From Clostridium lacusfryxellense (lineage in GTDB: Bacteria > Bacillota > Clostridia > Clostridiales > Clostridiaceae), in contig NZ_JAHLEB010000005.1 in NCBI RefSeq assembly GCF_018861735.1, positions 79,967 to 143,966 of the forward strand: a DNA stretch of 64,000 nucleotides. The letters run 5' to 3'. A model generated the notes under the pieces. It saw only the letters and a program-made list of their open reading frames with translations, ran no database searches and had not been told where the DNA came from. The position numbers and the translations under genes were made by a program. Positions 20,051 through 29,156 of this stretch are shown one piece after another. The first letter of the stretch is position 1, and each line of letters starts with the position of its first letter.

Positions 20051-21580
20051 TTAATTCCTTTCTATTTCCTTCTTGGTTTTTCCTACTTTTCTATCTATCC
20101 CAATAATTTTATATATTGCGTCCATATCTAAACTTTCTCGCACTATATCTGCTAGCTTGTCTAACTCTATCTCCCTTAAACTTTCATATTCCTTAGATTT
20201 CTTAGGTATCATAGATTTTTTTATCCTTAAAGTATTAATTAGATATTCCCTAAACTCTACCCCATCCAAAATGCCATGAATATATGTACCCATAATATTA
20301 CCACCTATATTGATTGCTCCATCTGCATTAGAATAATTCTCACTATTTCTATCGTATATTTGAAAAAGTGGTTTAGCATTATGTCCGTAAATGCATTTGC
20401 CCATATGGATTTCATAACCGTAAACATCAATACTTTTATCAATATCCTTTATATTAACACTTTTTGCCTTTACTCTCGTAGTTGTTTTTTCATTTTCAAA
20501 TACTGTATCTATGTCTAAAAGCTTCATACCGTAAGCTTTATCAGAACTTCCCTCTAAGCTTTTAGGATCATATAAACTATTTCCAAGCATTTGATACCCT
20601 CCACAAATACCTAATATAGTTCCTTTTAAACTATATTCACTAATTGCTTTAATAAGCCCTAATTCTCTTAAAACTATCAAATCGTCTATAGTACTTTTAG
20701 TTCCTGGTATTATAAGTAAGTCTGGATTACCCAGCTCTTCTTTAGTTGTAACAAATCTAACTGATACATCCTCTTCACTCTTTAGAGCATCTAAATCTGT
20801 AAAATTTGATATGTGTGGAAGTTTTATTACAGCAATATCAATAGGTGCCGTAATTTTCTTATTAAATTCCACCGCGCCATCTTCATCTTCCAAATTCAAT
20901 CTAAAATATGGAACTACTCCATTGCAGGGAATATGTATAATATCCTCTAGCATTGTTAGCCCTGGCTTTAAGATTTCTAGATCCCCTCTAAACTTATTTA
21001 TAATAGTGGCCTTAACCCTCTTTTTCTCCTTATCGCCCAGTAAAAGCATAGTCCCTGCAAGTGAAGCAAATACTCCACCTTTATCTATATCTCCGGCGAG
21101 AATTACAGGTGCATCTATAAGCTCAGCCATCCCCATGTTAACTATATCTCTATCTCTTAAATTAATTTCTGCAGGGCTTCCTGCGCCCTCCATTACTATA
21201 ATATCAAACTTTTTCTCTAGTTCCTCAAACTGCTGCTTTAGCATGTCTTTAAATTCCAATTTCATATTATGATACTCCATAGCTGTACTATTTCCAAATA
21301 CTTTTCCATTAACTATAATTTGGCACTTTTTATCCGAGGTAGGCTTTAATAAAATTGGGTTCATGTATACTTCTGGTTCAAGCCCTGAAGCATATGCTTG
21401 AAGCACTTGGGCTCTTCCCATTTCTTTTCCATCCATTGTAATATAAGAATTAAGTGACATATTTTGCGATTTAAAAGGGCATACAGAAAACCCATCTTGA
21501 TTAAAAATTCTACAAAGTGCTGTGACTAGTATGCTTTTACCTACAGATGAAGCTGTCCCTTGAACCATTATTTTAGCCAT
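20051..21580 (-). CDS. cbiP: Cobyric acid synthase
   Basis: A 509-residue ATP- and glutamine-dependent amidase (CobQ/CbiP) acting on the corrin side chains. The N-terminal deoxybiotin-synthetase-like ATPase begins [12 protein letters not shown]. The C-terminal amidotransferase domain has Cys at about 325 in [10 protein letters not shown] and His at about 435 in [11 protein letters not shown] chose ATG at 21580 because AGGAGG precedes it and the family starts here; the frame is open 23 codons upstream into the riboswitch leader. First gene under the cobalamin riboswitch. Confidence 0.96.
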   Translation of the reverse strand: MAKIMVQGTASSVGKSILVTALCRIFNQDGFSVCPFKSQNMSLNSYITMDGKEMGRAQVLQAYASGLEPEVYMNPILLKPTSDKKCQIIVNGKVFGNSTAMEYHNMKLEFKDMLKQQFEELEKKFDIIVMEGAGSPAEINLRDRDIVNMGMAELIDAPVILAGDIDKGGVFASLAGTMLLLGDKEKKRVKATIINKFRGDLEILKPGLTMLEDIIHIPCNGVVPYFRLNLEDEDGAVEFNKKITAPIDIAVIKLPHISNFTDLDALKSEEDVSVRFVTTKEELGNPDLLIIPGTKSTIDDLIVLRELGLIKAISEYSLKGTILGICGGYQMLGNSLYDPKSLEGSSDKAYGMKLLDIDTVFENEKTTTRVKAKSVNIKDIDKSIDVYGYEIHMGKCIYGHNAKPLFQIYDRNSENYSNADGAINIGGNIMGTYIHGILDGVEFREYLINTLRIKKSMIPKKSKEYESLREIELDKLADIVRESLDMDAIYKIIGIDRKVGKTKKEIERN

Positions 21581-21609
21581 TACTCTCCTCCTTATGTGCT
21601 TTTTTATAA

Positions 21610-21641
21610 AATAAAAAACAGCAAGCTTCACACCTGCTGTT
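21610..21641 (-). terminator. Terminator of the cobalamin riboswitch
   Basis: AACAGCA (21617-21623) pairs with TGCTGTT (21635-21641) and is followed on the minus strand by TTTTTTATTTTAT. It lies between the aptamer and the cbiP start, as expected for a transcriptional switch. Confidence 0.8.
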
Positions 21642-21689
21642 AAACGCAATTTTTCATTGCACTAACTTAAATACTACAAGTTCTTTCCC

Positions 21690-21885
21690 GCCGAAAGCTT
21701 AATAATCCTATTTTAGGCAGGTCTCCTGACTCTTGAATCATTTTCTCTTTAACCATCCATTACAGATGTTATAAAAAGTTTGTATTCAAATACAGTAGCG
21801 GGGGCTGCTGTGGAATTACACCACATTCCCTTTTCACCTTATTAATATACAAATGTAGCTTAATCTACAAATGTAGCTTATTAAT
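21690..21885 (-). promoter_or_regulatory. Cobalamin riboswitch
   Basis: On the minus strand the conserved blocks occur in order: AAGGTGAAAAGGGAATGTGG, then CCACAGCAGCCCCCGCTACT, and AGTCAGGAGACCTGCC, the B12 box (21715-21731). It lies 110 bases upstream of cbiP. The 5' side carries a 15-bp direct repeat (21848-21862 and 21866-21880, TACAAATGTAGCTTA), which may offer two registers for the closing helix. It should lower expression of cbiP and the hem genes behind it when adenosylcobalamin is plentiful. Confidence 0.96.
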
Positions 21886-22052
21886 AAAAGGCACCTAAAA
21901 ACATCTATTCACTTTTTTATTATTATACTTACATAAAACAACATTATAATTTTTGAATTTTATAAACTCATACAAATAAGTTTATAACATTACATTAGTT
22001 ATGTCAATTAATAAGAATTCCAAATTACAAGGCCCATTGCTCACTTATTATA

Positions 22053-22721
22053 TTAATTCTCTACAATTAACTTAGCGCGCAAAAACATAGCTTTTTTACC
22101 TATAGCATGAAATTTAGCTTCATATTCTGTAACTACATTCTCTTCAAAACCACTGTTATGCAAATCATGGGTTGAATACAATATTTCAAAACCACATGTT
22201 TTAAAATATTCTACTGAGTGTTCAAATAATTCTGTATCATCTGTTTTAAACCAAACTTCTGATCCCAGTTTTAAAAATTTCTTATAATTAGTTAAGAACT
22301 TAACGTGAGTTAACCTTCTTTTATTATGCCTACCCTTTGGCCAAGGATTACAAAAATTTATATATATTCTACTTATCTCATCTTTTTCAAAGACATCATC
22401 TATAAAACTAATATTTAATGGCATAAGCCTTACATTTAAATTTATATCTTGCTTGTCTTGAATTCCTCGCACTTCTATAACTTTTCTAAGAGCAAATACC
22501 AACACTTCATCTTTTAAATCTATACCTACAAAATTTATATCAAGATTTTGAGTAGACTTTTCTGATATAAATCCACCCATGCCACAACCTAGTTCTAGAT
22601 GTATTGGGTTATTATTTTTAAATTCTTCATTCCATTTTCCTTTATACTCATATTGGTCTGTTATCACAATGTTACTAATTTCCATCTCTGGTCTAGCCCA
22701 ATACTTTTTTCTTAAGCGCAT
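22053..22721 (-). CDS. trmB: tRNA (guanine-N7)-methyltransferase
   Basis: A 222-residue SAM methyltransferase modifying G46 of tRNA. The SAM motif [13 protein letters not shown] is at about residue 41, and [21 protein letters not shown] is the TrmB hallmark. The N-terminus begins [13 protein letters not shown] as in Bacillus TrmB. It follows the site-2 protease gene by about 30 bases and is probably co-transcribed with it. Confidence 0.95.
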   Translation of the reverse strand: MRLRKKYWARPEMEISNIVITDQYEYKGKWNEEFKNNNPIHLELGCGMGGFISEKSTQNLDINFVGIDLKDEVLVFALRKVIEVRGIQDKQDINLNVRLMPLNISFIDDVFEKDEISRIYINFCNPWPKGRHNKRRLTHVKFLTNYKKFLKLGSEVWFKTDDTELFEHSVEYFKTCGFEILYSTHDLHNSGFEENVVTEYEAKFHAIGKKAMFLRAKLIVEN

Positions 22722-22750
22722 ATCTTTCTCTCCTTATATCTATAATAATT

Positions 22751-23401
22751 TTAAATCATTTGAGCAATGCTCATAAATAAACTAAATAACCCCTGGGATG
22801 GAACTTGAACAAGATAATAAAAAACTGATTGTCCACCAGGTAGTATAGGTAATATAAGCACCATAAATATTATAAATTGATACCTATTGATTGTGTCTGA
22901 TAATCCATAAAAAAACTTCGGAAACAAATCCCGAACTATATGAAATCCATCAAATCCTGGTACTGGCACTAAATTAAGAAAAAATAACAGACAATTTATA
23001 GACCCTGCAATCTGTAGTATACTCACAACAATAGAATATATTGATCCCTGAGTTGGTGAGTATTTAAAAAACAATACAGTTAGAATTGAAAACACAAATC
23101 CTAGAATTAAGTTAGCAATTGGCCCTGCCACTGAAACTTTCAAATCATCTTTATAATAATTTTTATATGCACTAGGATTTGTCTGAACTGGTTTTGCCCA
23201 CCCAAATCCCATTACTAATATCAGTATAAAACCTATTGGATCTATATGCGCAATTGGATTGAGAGTAAGTCTACCTTGAAATCTTGGAGTTTTGTCTCCT
23301 AACCTATCTGCTGTAATAGCATGAGCATACTCATGAAAGGTGAATGCCAACAGAATCCCTGGTATCATTAATATTTTATACAATAATTCACTATTACCCA
23401 A
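22751..23401 (-). CDS. Site-2 protease family (M50) membrane metallopeptidase
   Basis: A 216-residue polytopic protein with the zinc motif HEYAH at residues 23-27 (HEXXH) in the first helix and a second metal site VPVPGFDGFHI in the C-terminal half. It resembles the small YwhC-like M50 proteins of Firmicutes, which lack a PDZ domain. The substrate is unknown. The start is TTG with AGGAGG 7 bases upstream. No sigma or anti-sigma gene is adjacent. Confidence 0.88.
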   Translation of the reverse strand: MGNSELLYKILMIPGILLAFTFHEYAHAITADRLGDKTPRFQGRLTLNPIAHIDPIGFILILVMGFGWAKPVQTNPSAYKNYYKDDLKVSVAGPIANLILGFVFSILTVLFFKYSPTQGSIYSIVVSILQIAGSINCLLFFLNLVPVPGFDGFHIVRDLFPKFFYGLSDTINRYQFIIFMVLILPILPGGQSVFYYLVQVPSQGLFSLFMSIAQMI

Positions 23402-23460
23402 GTTAATTCCTCCTCATATTTATCTAATGAAAATAACAAATATAAATTGCCGATTACACA

Positions 23461-24504
23461 TTATTTAAAGGGTACAAATGATACTTTATTATCTACTATG
23501 GATACTATTCCCTTAGTATATAGTTGTGACAATTCCCCTTTATAGCTAGTTTCAATTCCAGAATCAATTTCTTTTATTACACCTTTAAGAGAATCATTTT
23601 GGTATGCTTTGCCATCAGAGGATATAAATAAATCCTTTATTTCAGAAGCCTTTTGTAAATCTAGTATTTTCCACTGACTAGTATCTTGTGATGTTTTACC
23701 ATAATAAATTTTACTTATCAAATTGTCTTGTAGTTCTCCAATATAAACCTCATCATTTTGAGCACCAATTAAAGTAAGCTTTTCTGCGCCTTGAAAACTT
23801 ATACTTTTATGACTTATATTTTTATCACTATTCGTGGCATATATTTTATTATAAACTGATCCCTCGTACAATAACTTATCTTCACTACGAAGTACTGCAA
23901 TATTACCTACTAGTTTAGGTATTGTATTAATTTTTGTAGTATCACCCATTCTATCAATTCTATAAATACTACTACTACTTGTGGCATTATTTGATACCTG
24001 AATGTATATGACCCCCGTTAAAGTAGATAATTGAATGTTTTCTACATCGGAGCTTATACCACTCCAATCCAATTCCTTAACCTTTACTTTTTCAGTTTTT
24101 TTTACATCATAAGAATAAAGCACTAAGTTGCTAGATTCACTATCGCTCTTTTTCTCCACAAGCAATATTCTATTTCTATCTGGAAGCCATTCAGAAAAAG
24201 TAATTTTAGACCCATCTTCTGCCTCTATATTTTTAATTTTTCCATCACTACAATTAACCAGTTTTAATTCTTCTTTTTCATAATATGATAAATATTTAGC
24301 GTCATAAGACACTAATACAGTCTCTGCTTCTTCTGGTACAGTAATGTCTATAGTTTTTGCTTTCTCACTTTTATCTTCAACAACCTTTTTTGTAACTACT
24401 TTTGTATCAGTAGCTAAAAGATAATTATTTATATAAAAGAGTCCTAGACATTGCATTGATAACGAAAATACTATCCAAATAACTATTCTTTTTTTCCATT
24501 TCAT
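23461..24504 (-). CDS. Membrane-anchored extracellular protein of unknown function
   Basis: A 347-residue protein not recognised as a named family. Residues 8-30 form one hydrophobic segment preceded by KWKKR, predicting a type II anchor with the rest outside. The outer part has short beta-strand-like stretches with repeated D-G turns (LSYYEKEELKLVNCSDGKIKN; AYQNDSLKGVIKEIDSG), suggesting a beta-propeller or similar sheet fold. It lies 57 bases after the NAGPA-domain gene, so the two may act together at the cell surface. Confidence 0.6.
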   Translation of the reverse strand: MKWKKRIVIWIVFSLSMQCLGLFYINNYLLATDTKVVTKKVVEDKSEKAKTIDITVPEEAETVLVSYDAKYLSYYEKEELKLVNCSDGKIKNIEAEDGSKITFSEWLPDRNRILLVEKKSDSESSNLVLYSYDVKKTEKVKVKELDWSGISSDVENIQLSTLTGVIYIQVSNNATSSSSIYRIDRMGDTTKINTIPKLVGNIAVLRSEDKLLYEGSVYNKIYATNSDKNISHKSISFQGAEKLTLIGAQNDEVYIGELQDNLISKIYYGKTSQDTSQWKILDLQKASEIKDLFISSDGKAYQNDSLKGVIKEIDSGIETSYKGELSQLYTKGIVSIVDNKVSFVPFK

Positions 24505-24560
24505 AATGCTGCTCCTTTGATTTAAAATATATAAACTTAATGTTAACCTTGTACATTTTC

Positions 24561-25577
24561 CTACTTAGTTACATATATTATTGAAGGTACAGATCGCTCT
24601 CCCAAGCTGTCACAAGGACTATTTATAATCTCATCATTATAATACAAAGTAGAAGAAGATCCACCATCTAGGTTAGTAGCATTATAAGCTCCATATTCAT
24701 CAAATAATAAATCTTGTACCTCTTTTAATGTAGCCCCTAAACTACCTACCTGCCTACCGTCTATAACTAGTAATATTATCGCTCCATCTTTCCTTTGTGC
24801 TATAGCTGTTCTAGGTGCAATTCCCCAGCCACCATCGCCTTTATTTATAGTTTTCTTTCCATTAACTATAAGTGCTGGTCCAAAGGACACTGCTTCTGTT
24901 ACTCCAAGTTCCTTCATCCCTTTAGCTGAATGTGCCCCAACTAATAGTCTTCCAGATTTAGTCAATGCTACAACTTGTCTTTTCTCATTTTCATTTTTAA
25001 TATTATTATATACAATCTTTCCATCAGTCATTATAACTCCCGCAGGATTTGCTCCCGTACCCGTCCATTTTGCTCCAGCAACTTCATCTGTAAAGCCGCC
25101 GCCATTAATTGCTGCGATGGCATTATTATCTTTTGCAATATCACTGGTTAATTGACCTTCCTCACCAAGTTTACTGCTGTAACCTACTTTTATCCTAGTT
25201 GGATCATTAATTACTAATATGTACCCTTTAAATTTATTTCCACTTACATCATATCTTTCAATATTATTATCATTTTTGTTTTCTACAGTCACACCAGCAT
25301 TTTTAACGTCTGTTTTATCTTGGACTATAGCTTCTACCTTTTGTTCACTCATAATTTGTTTGATTTTTTCATCAGATAAAAATGATGTTGCTAACCACTG
25401 TAATGTAAGAGTAGTCATCGCTGCACCTACTACTGTAGTCTTCACATTTTTAAACGGGCCATAATAAACCATAAATGGGCCTGTAATAGCTGTAAAAGTA
25501 AATTCAAATATTATAAATAATAAAACTAGTGTACTTGTTCTTTTTTTTCTTTTTCCAGATATATTTATTTCTCTCAT
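24561..25577 (-). CDS. Phosphodiester glycosidase (NAGPA) domain protein
   Basis: A 338-residue protein with an N-terminal hydrophobic anchor (LVLLFIIFEFTFTAITG). The C-terminal domain carries AINGGGFTDE, GVIMTDGKIVYNN, GWGIAPRTAIAQRKDG and NLDGGSSSTLYY, the pattern of the NAGPA/DUF2233 family named after the enzyme that uncovers mannose-6-phosphate. Bacterial members are linked to exopolysaccharide or wall glycan processing. I prefer the ATG at 25577 because GGATGGG precedes it; an ATG three codons earlier overlaps that site. Confidence 0.85.
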   Translation of the reverse strand: MREINISGKRKKRTSTLVLLFIIFEFTFTAITGPFMVYYGPFKNVKTTVVGAAMTTLTLQWLATSFLSDEKIKQIMSEQKVEAIVQDKTDVKNAGVTVENKNDNNIERYDVSGNKFKGYILVINDPTRIKVGYSSKLGEEGQLTSDIAKDNNAIAAINGGGFTDEVAGAKWTGTGANPAGVIMTDGKIVYNNIKNENEKRQVVALTKSGRLLVGAHSAKGMKELGVTEAVSFGPALIVNGKKTINKGDGGWGIAPRTAIAQRKDGAIILLVIDGRQVGSLGATLKEVQDLLFDEYGAYNATNLDGGSSSTLYYNDEIINSPCDSLGERSVPSIIYVTK

Positions 25578-25692
25578 GTTTCCCATCCTTTTCTTTATTA
25601 TGTACTATAACATTGTACAGTAAAACTATATATTTGAAAACAAATTTTAAATGTAATTTTTGTGAATAAACCTATTATATGATAATTTTATA

Positions 25693-25729
25693 CAAAAGAG
25701 AGTATAATTTTTATACTCTCTTTTGTATA
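25693..25729 (-). terminator. Terminator after phoH-like gene
   Basis: ACAAAAGAGAGTATAA pairs with TTATACTCTCTTTTGT over about 16 bp with a short loop, 10 bases beyond the stop at 25739. It is symmetrical and could act on both strands. Confidence 0.8.
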
Positions 25730-25738
25730 ATCAATTTT

Positions 25739-27169
25739 TTATAATTTCTTAGACCCCTCGAATGCTATTGGAGACCTTTCACATTCATCATATTTTAAAG
25801 TCACTTGATAACACAAGTCACTACCTTTCATCTTCTCAGAGGCATAACATAAACCGTTTGACCTTGAATCAAGAAAAGGATGATCTATTTGCTCTGGATC
25901 ACCTATAAGTATTAGCTTTGTTCCCTCTCCAACTCTAGTTACTATTGCTTTAACTTGCTTTGGAGACAAATTTTGTGCCTCATCTATAATTACCCAGTTT
26001 TTAACTATAGACCTGCCCCTAAGATAGGCTACAGCTTCAGTAGTTATAATTCTTCTATCAAACAAGTCTTTTATCTTATCTAATAATTGCTTTTCATTTT
26101 TGTAACGCTCTTTTTCATCAGATTCCACAAGTATTTCTAAGTTATCAAATATTGGCCTCATAAATGGGGATATTTTTTCTTGTTCCGTACCAGGCAAAAA
26201 CCCTATTTCCTCATCCATAGTAACATTTGGCCTGCAAATTAAAATTCTTCTATAATGCTCACCACCTTGGTGGTGCTCACCACCTTGGTGGTGCTCACCA
26301 CCGGGGTTGTGCTCACCATTATCCTGCAATATTTTTTGAAGTCCCACCGCTAATGAAAATAGTGTTTTAGCTGTTCCTGCTGGTCCCTTTATAATTACAA
26401 GTGGAGCTTTCTCTGCATTAATGCTTAGCGCCTCAAGCATAAATCTCTGTCCTACGTTTCTTGGAACAACACCTAATGGTTTACTTTCCTTATTATAAAG
26501 TGGAACTACACTCTTTCCATCATATCTGCCTAGTGCTGTTTGTTTAGGATTTTCAATCGAATGAATTATTAAAAATTGATTTGTGTATAAGGATGGAATG
26601 TTATATTCATTCAAATTTTCATCATATTTAAGTAATGCACTCAATTCTAAATTTCTATTACTATAAAATTCCTGAAGTTTTTCTGGAGATACAAACACTT
26701 CTTCTCTTCCTGTATATTGGTCATCATATTCAGGTACAAATTTTTCATAATAATCTTCAACATTAATATCTACGGCATCCGCCTTTATTCGTTGAAATAT
26801 ATCTTTAGTTATTAACCAAACATCCTCCCCTTGCTCTTTAAGACCTTTACATACTTGTAATATTCTATTGTCAGCTTTTTCTTTATTCCAAGATGCAGGA
26901 ATTTTAGTGTCATAGTGGTTCATTTCTACCCTAAGTCTTCCTCCACTCTCTAAATCAATACCCTCATTTAGTTTGCCTTGTTTTCTTAGCTTATCAATAA
27001 GTCTAGCGGCGTATCTGGCATTAGCTCCCAAATCACTTTTATCTTTCTTAAAACTATCTAATTCCTCTAATACTATCTCGGGTATTATTACATCATTATC
27101 TCCAAAAGATAATACAGAATTAGGTGAATATAAAATAACATTGGTATCTAATACATAGGTCTTTTTCAA
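25739..27169 (-). CDS. PIN-domain PhoH-family ATPase
   Basis: A 476-residue protein: an N-terminal PIN nuclease-like domain (YVLDTNVILYSPNS, Asp8; then VILEELDSFKKDKSDLGANAR type acidic residues) followed by a PhoH ATPase with Walker A GPAGTAKT near residue 262 and Walker B WVIIDEAQNL near 393. It resembles Bacillus YlaK/PhoH2, a proposed RNA helicase-nuclease. Between beta-strands after Walker A there is an in-frame run of His/Gly-rich hexapeptides (GEHHQG), encoded by an 18-bp tandem repeat, which is not usual in the family. Confidence 0.9.
   Translation of the reverse strand: MKKTYVLDTNVILYSPNSVLSFGDNDVIIPEIVLEELDSFKKDKSDLGANARYAARLIDKLRKQGKLNEGIDLESGGRLRVEMNHYDTKIPASWNKEKADNRILQVCKGLKEQGEDVWLITKDIFQRIKADAVDINVEDYYEKFVPEYDDQYTGREEVFVSPEKLQEFYSNRNLELSALLKYDENLNEYNIPSLYTNQFLIIHSIENPKQTALGRYDGKSVVPLYNKESKPLGVVPRNVGQRFMLEALSINAEKAPLVIIKGPAGTAKTLFSLAVGLQKILQDNGEHNPGGEHHQGGEHHQGGEHYRRILICRPNVTMDEEIGFLPGTEQEKISPFMRPIFDNLEILVESDEKERYKNEKQLLDKIKDLFDRRIITTEAVAYLRGRSIVKNWVIIDEAQNLSPKQVKAIVTRVGEGTKLILIGDPEQIDHPFLDSRSNGLCYASEKMKGSDLCYQVTLKYDECERSPIAFEGSKKL
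26257..26310 (-). repeat. 18-bp tandem repeat inside the PhoH-like gene
   Basis: Three 18-bp units (26257-26274 and 26275-26292 identical, 26293-26310 diverged) and a partial fourth, each coding six residues. Each perfect unit contains CACCACCTTGGTGGTG, itself a 16-bp palindrome. The repeat keeps the frame. Confidence 0.95.
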
Positions 27170-27292
27170 ATATCAGCACCCCTCTCTCTATTATTAATAT
27201 ATGTTACTTATCGTATAAATGAATTAAAAATAAAATAAATTTTATACTTCTTATTAATTCTATAAATTTACTTTTATTACATTAATATTTTT

Positions 27293-27330
27293 TTGACAAG
27301 TAATAAGTTTTATTATATAATAAAACTTAT
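27293..27330 (+). promoter_or_regulatory. Consensus promoter covered by a 28-bp palindrome, in front of perR
   Basis: TTGACA (27293-27298) and TATAAT (27316-27321) are both perfect and are 17 bp apart. A perfect 28-bp palindrome (27303-27330, centre TTATTATATAATAA) covers the spacer and -10. It resembles a PerR/Fur box (TTATAATnATTATAA style) and suggests tight autorepression. Confidence 0.85.
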
Positions 27331-27361
27331 AATATACTTAATACTTTATAGGATGGTGTAT

Positions 27362-27772
27362 ATGGATAACATTACTACAATTTTCAAAGAAAAAAAATTA
27401 AAGCTTACACCTCAACGAATCGCTGTTTATAAATATTTACAGTCGACAAAAGAACATCCCTCTGCAGAAGTAATTTATAAAGCTCTACAACCAACATATC
27501 CTACTATGAGTTTGGCTACAGTCTATAAGGCACTAAAAACTCTTATAGAAGTTGAATTAATAATAGAGCTTAACGTAGGTGAAGGTAATTTTAGATATGA
27601 CGGTAATATGTCATCACATCCTCACATACAGTGTGTAAGTTGCGGTAGAGTCGATGACATAGAAGGCATAAGTTTTTCAAATGCCTGTGAAGATGTAAAA
27701 CAGTATACTAGTTATGAAGTAGTTGCAAGTAAAATTTATTTCTATGGTTTATGTCAAAGCTGTAAAAAATAA
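27362..27772 (+). CDS. perR: Fur-family repressor, PerR-like
   Basis: A 136-residue winged-helix regulator. The DNA-binding part is LTPQRIAVYKYL and LATVYKALKTL. Structural zinc is held by CVSCG (91-94) and CQSC (131-134). Candidate regulatory-metal ligands are His32, Asp80, His86, His88 and Asp99; Asp rather than Glu in the last position favours PerR (peroxide sensing) over Fur. I chose ATG at 27362; an upstream open stretch would cover the promoter and operator. Regulated targets cannot be seen beyond its own promoter. Confidence 0.88.
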   Translation: MDNITTIFKEKKLKLTPQRIAVYKYLQSTKEHPSAEVIYKALQPTYPTMSLATVYKALKTLIEVELIIELNVGEGNFRYDGNMSSHPHIQCVSCGRVDDIEGISFSNACEDVKQYTSYEVVASKIYFYGLCQSCKK

Positions 27773-27783
27773 TTTATTAAAGT

Positions 27784-27816
27784 AAAAGGAGCATGAATTA
27801 ATTTCATACTCCTTTT
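27784..27816. terminator. Bidirectional terminator between perR and solute-binding protein
   Basis: AAAAGGAGCATGAA pairs with TTCATACTCCTTTT (one mismatch, 5-base loop). It lies between converging genes 27772 and 27820 and has A and T flanks on each side. Confidence 0.85.
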
Positions 27817-27819
27817 GCT

Positions 27820-29061
27820 TTATTTATAACTTTTCTTTAATGTTTCATCCCATTCTTTAGAATTGTAAACACCATCTAAAATCTTTTTTAAAGTAAGAAG
27901 CACATTATTTTTGAGTATTTCAGGTATATTATATATTAAAAGCACACTGTTATCATTGGCTTTATACATATGTTCTACCATTATTTTTCCGGTACCGGAT
28001 ACTTTGCTATTTGCAACTTTATTCCCGCTAATAATTTCCTTTTGCACAATTCTTGCTTGAACCTCATCGCTATATATATATTTAATAAAATCATTAGCAG
28101 TATCCATATTTTTTGCATTTACGGGAACGCTTAATAATGAATTAATTATAATAGGAATATTTGATCCAAACTTTGAGTTATTGTCATAATCTTCAACTAT
28201 TCCTATGTTGCTTCCATTTAGTTTAGAATTAAAATAAGAAATAGCAACCAATAATGGCGAATCTCCATTATTAAAATTAATAACACTTTGTTTGTTCCCT
28301 AACTCAAAACTATTTTTGGTAATAACCTTATCTTTCGCGAGTGAGTTAAATTCTTTAAAAATGTCCTGCACACCTTTAATTTTTTTGTATGATTCCTCGC
28401 CACTATCATAACTCTCCTCAATCTCATGAATATTTATGACTTTGCTAGCTACTAATGAAAATAAAAATCCATCGGCATCTACATCATCTGTTAGCACTAT
28501 TGGGGTTTTCATACCTTTAGCATTAATTTGCTTAAGCACATCTAGCCATTTCTTTAAACTAGTAGGATTAGCTATTTTTAGTTTTTCTAGATTTGCCTTA
28601 TTATATAATAGTTCAACTGAATAGGGTATAACCCCAATACCATAATATTTGTCACCTACTCTACCATAAGACCCCATAATGTCATAATATCTATCACTTA
28701 TATTGTTTTCTTCATAAGTATCATACAAATCACTTAGAACTCCTTTTTTGCTAAGTTCAATAAGTGTATTCCTATTTGTGAAAATCATATCTACTTCTGT
28801 ACCTTTATTAATAGTATCCATAATATCACTTTTTTCACCTAATACATTATTTAGTTTTACTTCCACATCTGGATTACTTTTTTTATAATCATCAATCATA
28901 AATTTAATTACTTCAGAGGAATATATATCGCTCGTATCTAAAAATATGTTTAGCTTTTTTTGATCTTCTTTTCCAGATTTACAAGCTGAAAGGTTAAGTA
29001 CCATAATTAAAATTATAAAAATACTACATATTTTCTTCAGCTCTTTTAATATTTTTTTCAT
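27820..29061 (-). CDS. Extracellular solute-binding lipoprotein (family 1)
   Basis: A 413-residue lipoprotein with signal peptide and lipobox LNLSAC, Cys27. The mature part looks like a family 1 periplasmic-type binding protein: KSNPDVEVKLNNV, GIGVIPYSVELLYNKANLEKL, and near the C-terminus NAKNMDTANDFIKYIYSDEVQ. Such proteins usually bind sugars or oligosaccharides for ABC import. No permease or ATPase gene is adjacent, so it is an orphan here and the ligand cannot be named. Confidence 0.82.
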   Translation of the reverse strand: MKKILKELKKICSIFIILIMVLNLSACKSGKEDQKKLNIFLDTSDIYSSEVIKFMIDDYKKSNPDVEVKLNNVLGEKSDIMDTINKGTEVDMIFTNRNTLIELSKKGVLSDLYDTYEENNISDRYYDIMGSYGRVGDKYYGIGVIPYSVELLYNKANLEKLKIANPTSLKKWLDVLKQINAKGMKTPIVLTDDVDADGFLFSLVASKVINIHEIEESYDSGEESYKKIKGVQDIFKEFNSLAKDKVITKNSFELGNKQSVINFNNGDSPLLVAISYFNSKLNGSNIGIVEDYDNNSKFGSNIPIIINSLLSVPVNAKNMDTANDFIKYIYSDEVQARIVQKEIISGNKVANSKVSGTGKIMVEHMYKANDNSVLLIYNIPEILKNNVLLTLKKILDGVYNSKEWDETLKKSYK

Positions 29062-29156
29062 AAATTCACCTCAATGTATTAATAAATATGAATTTTTATT
29101 ATTTTTAATAAATATTAATTATAGTTGTAACATATAATCTAAAGGGGGTGGAATAT

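Noticed and set aside
27293..27361. N-terminal extension of PerR starting at 27293
   Set aside because: It would translate the promoter and operator; the ATG at 27362 matches the family start.
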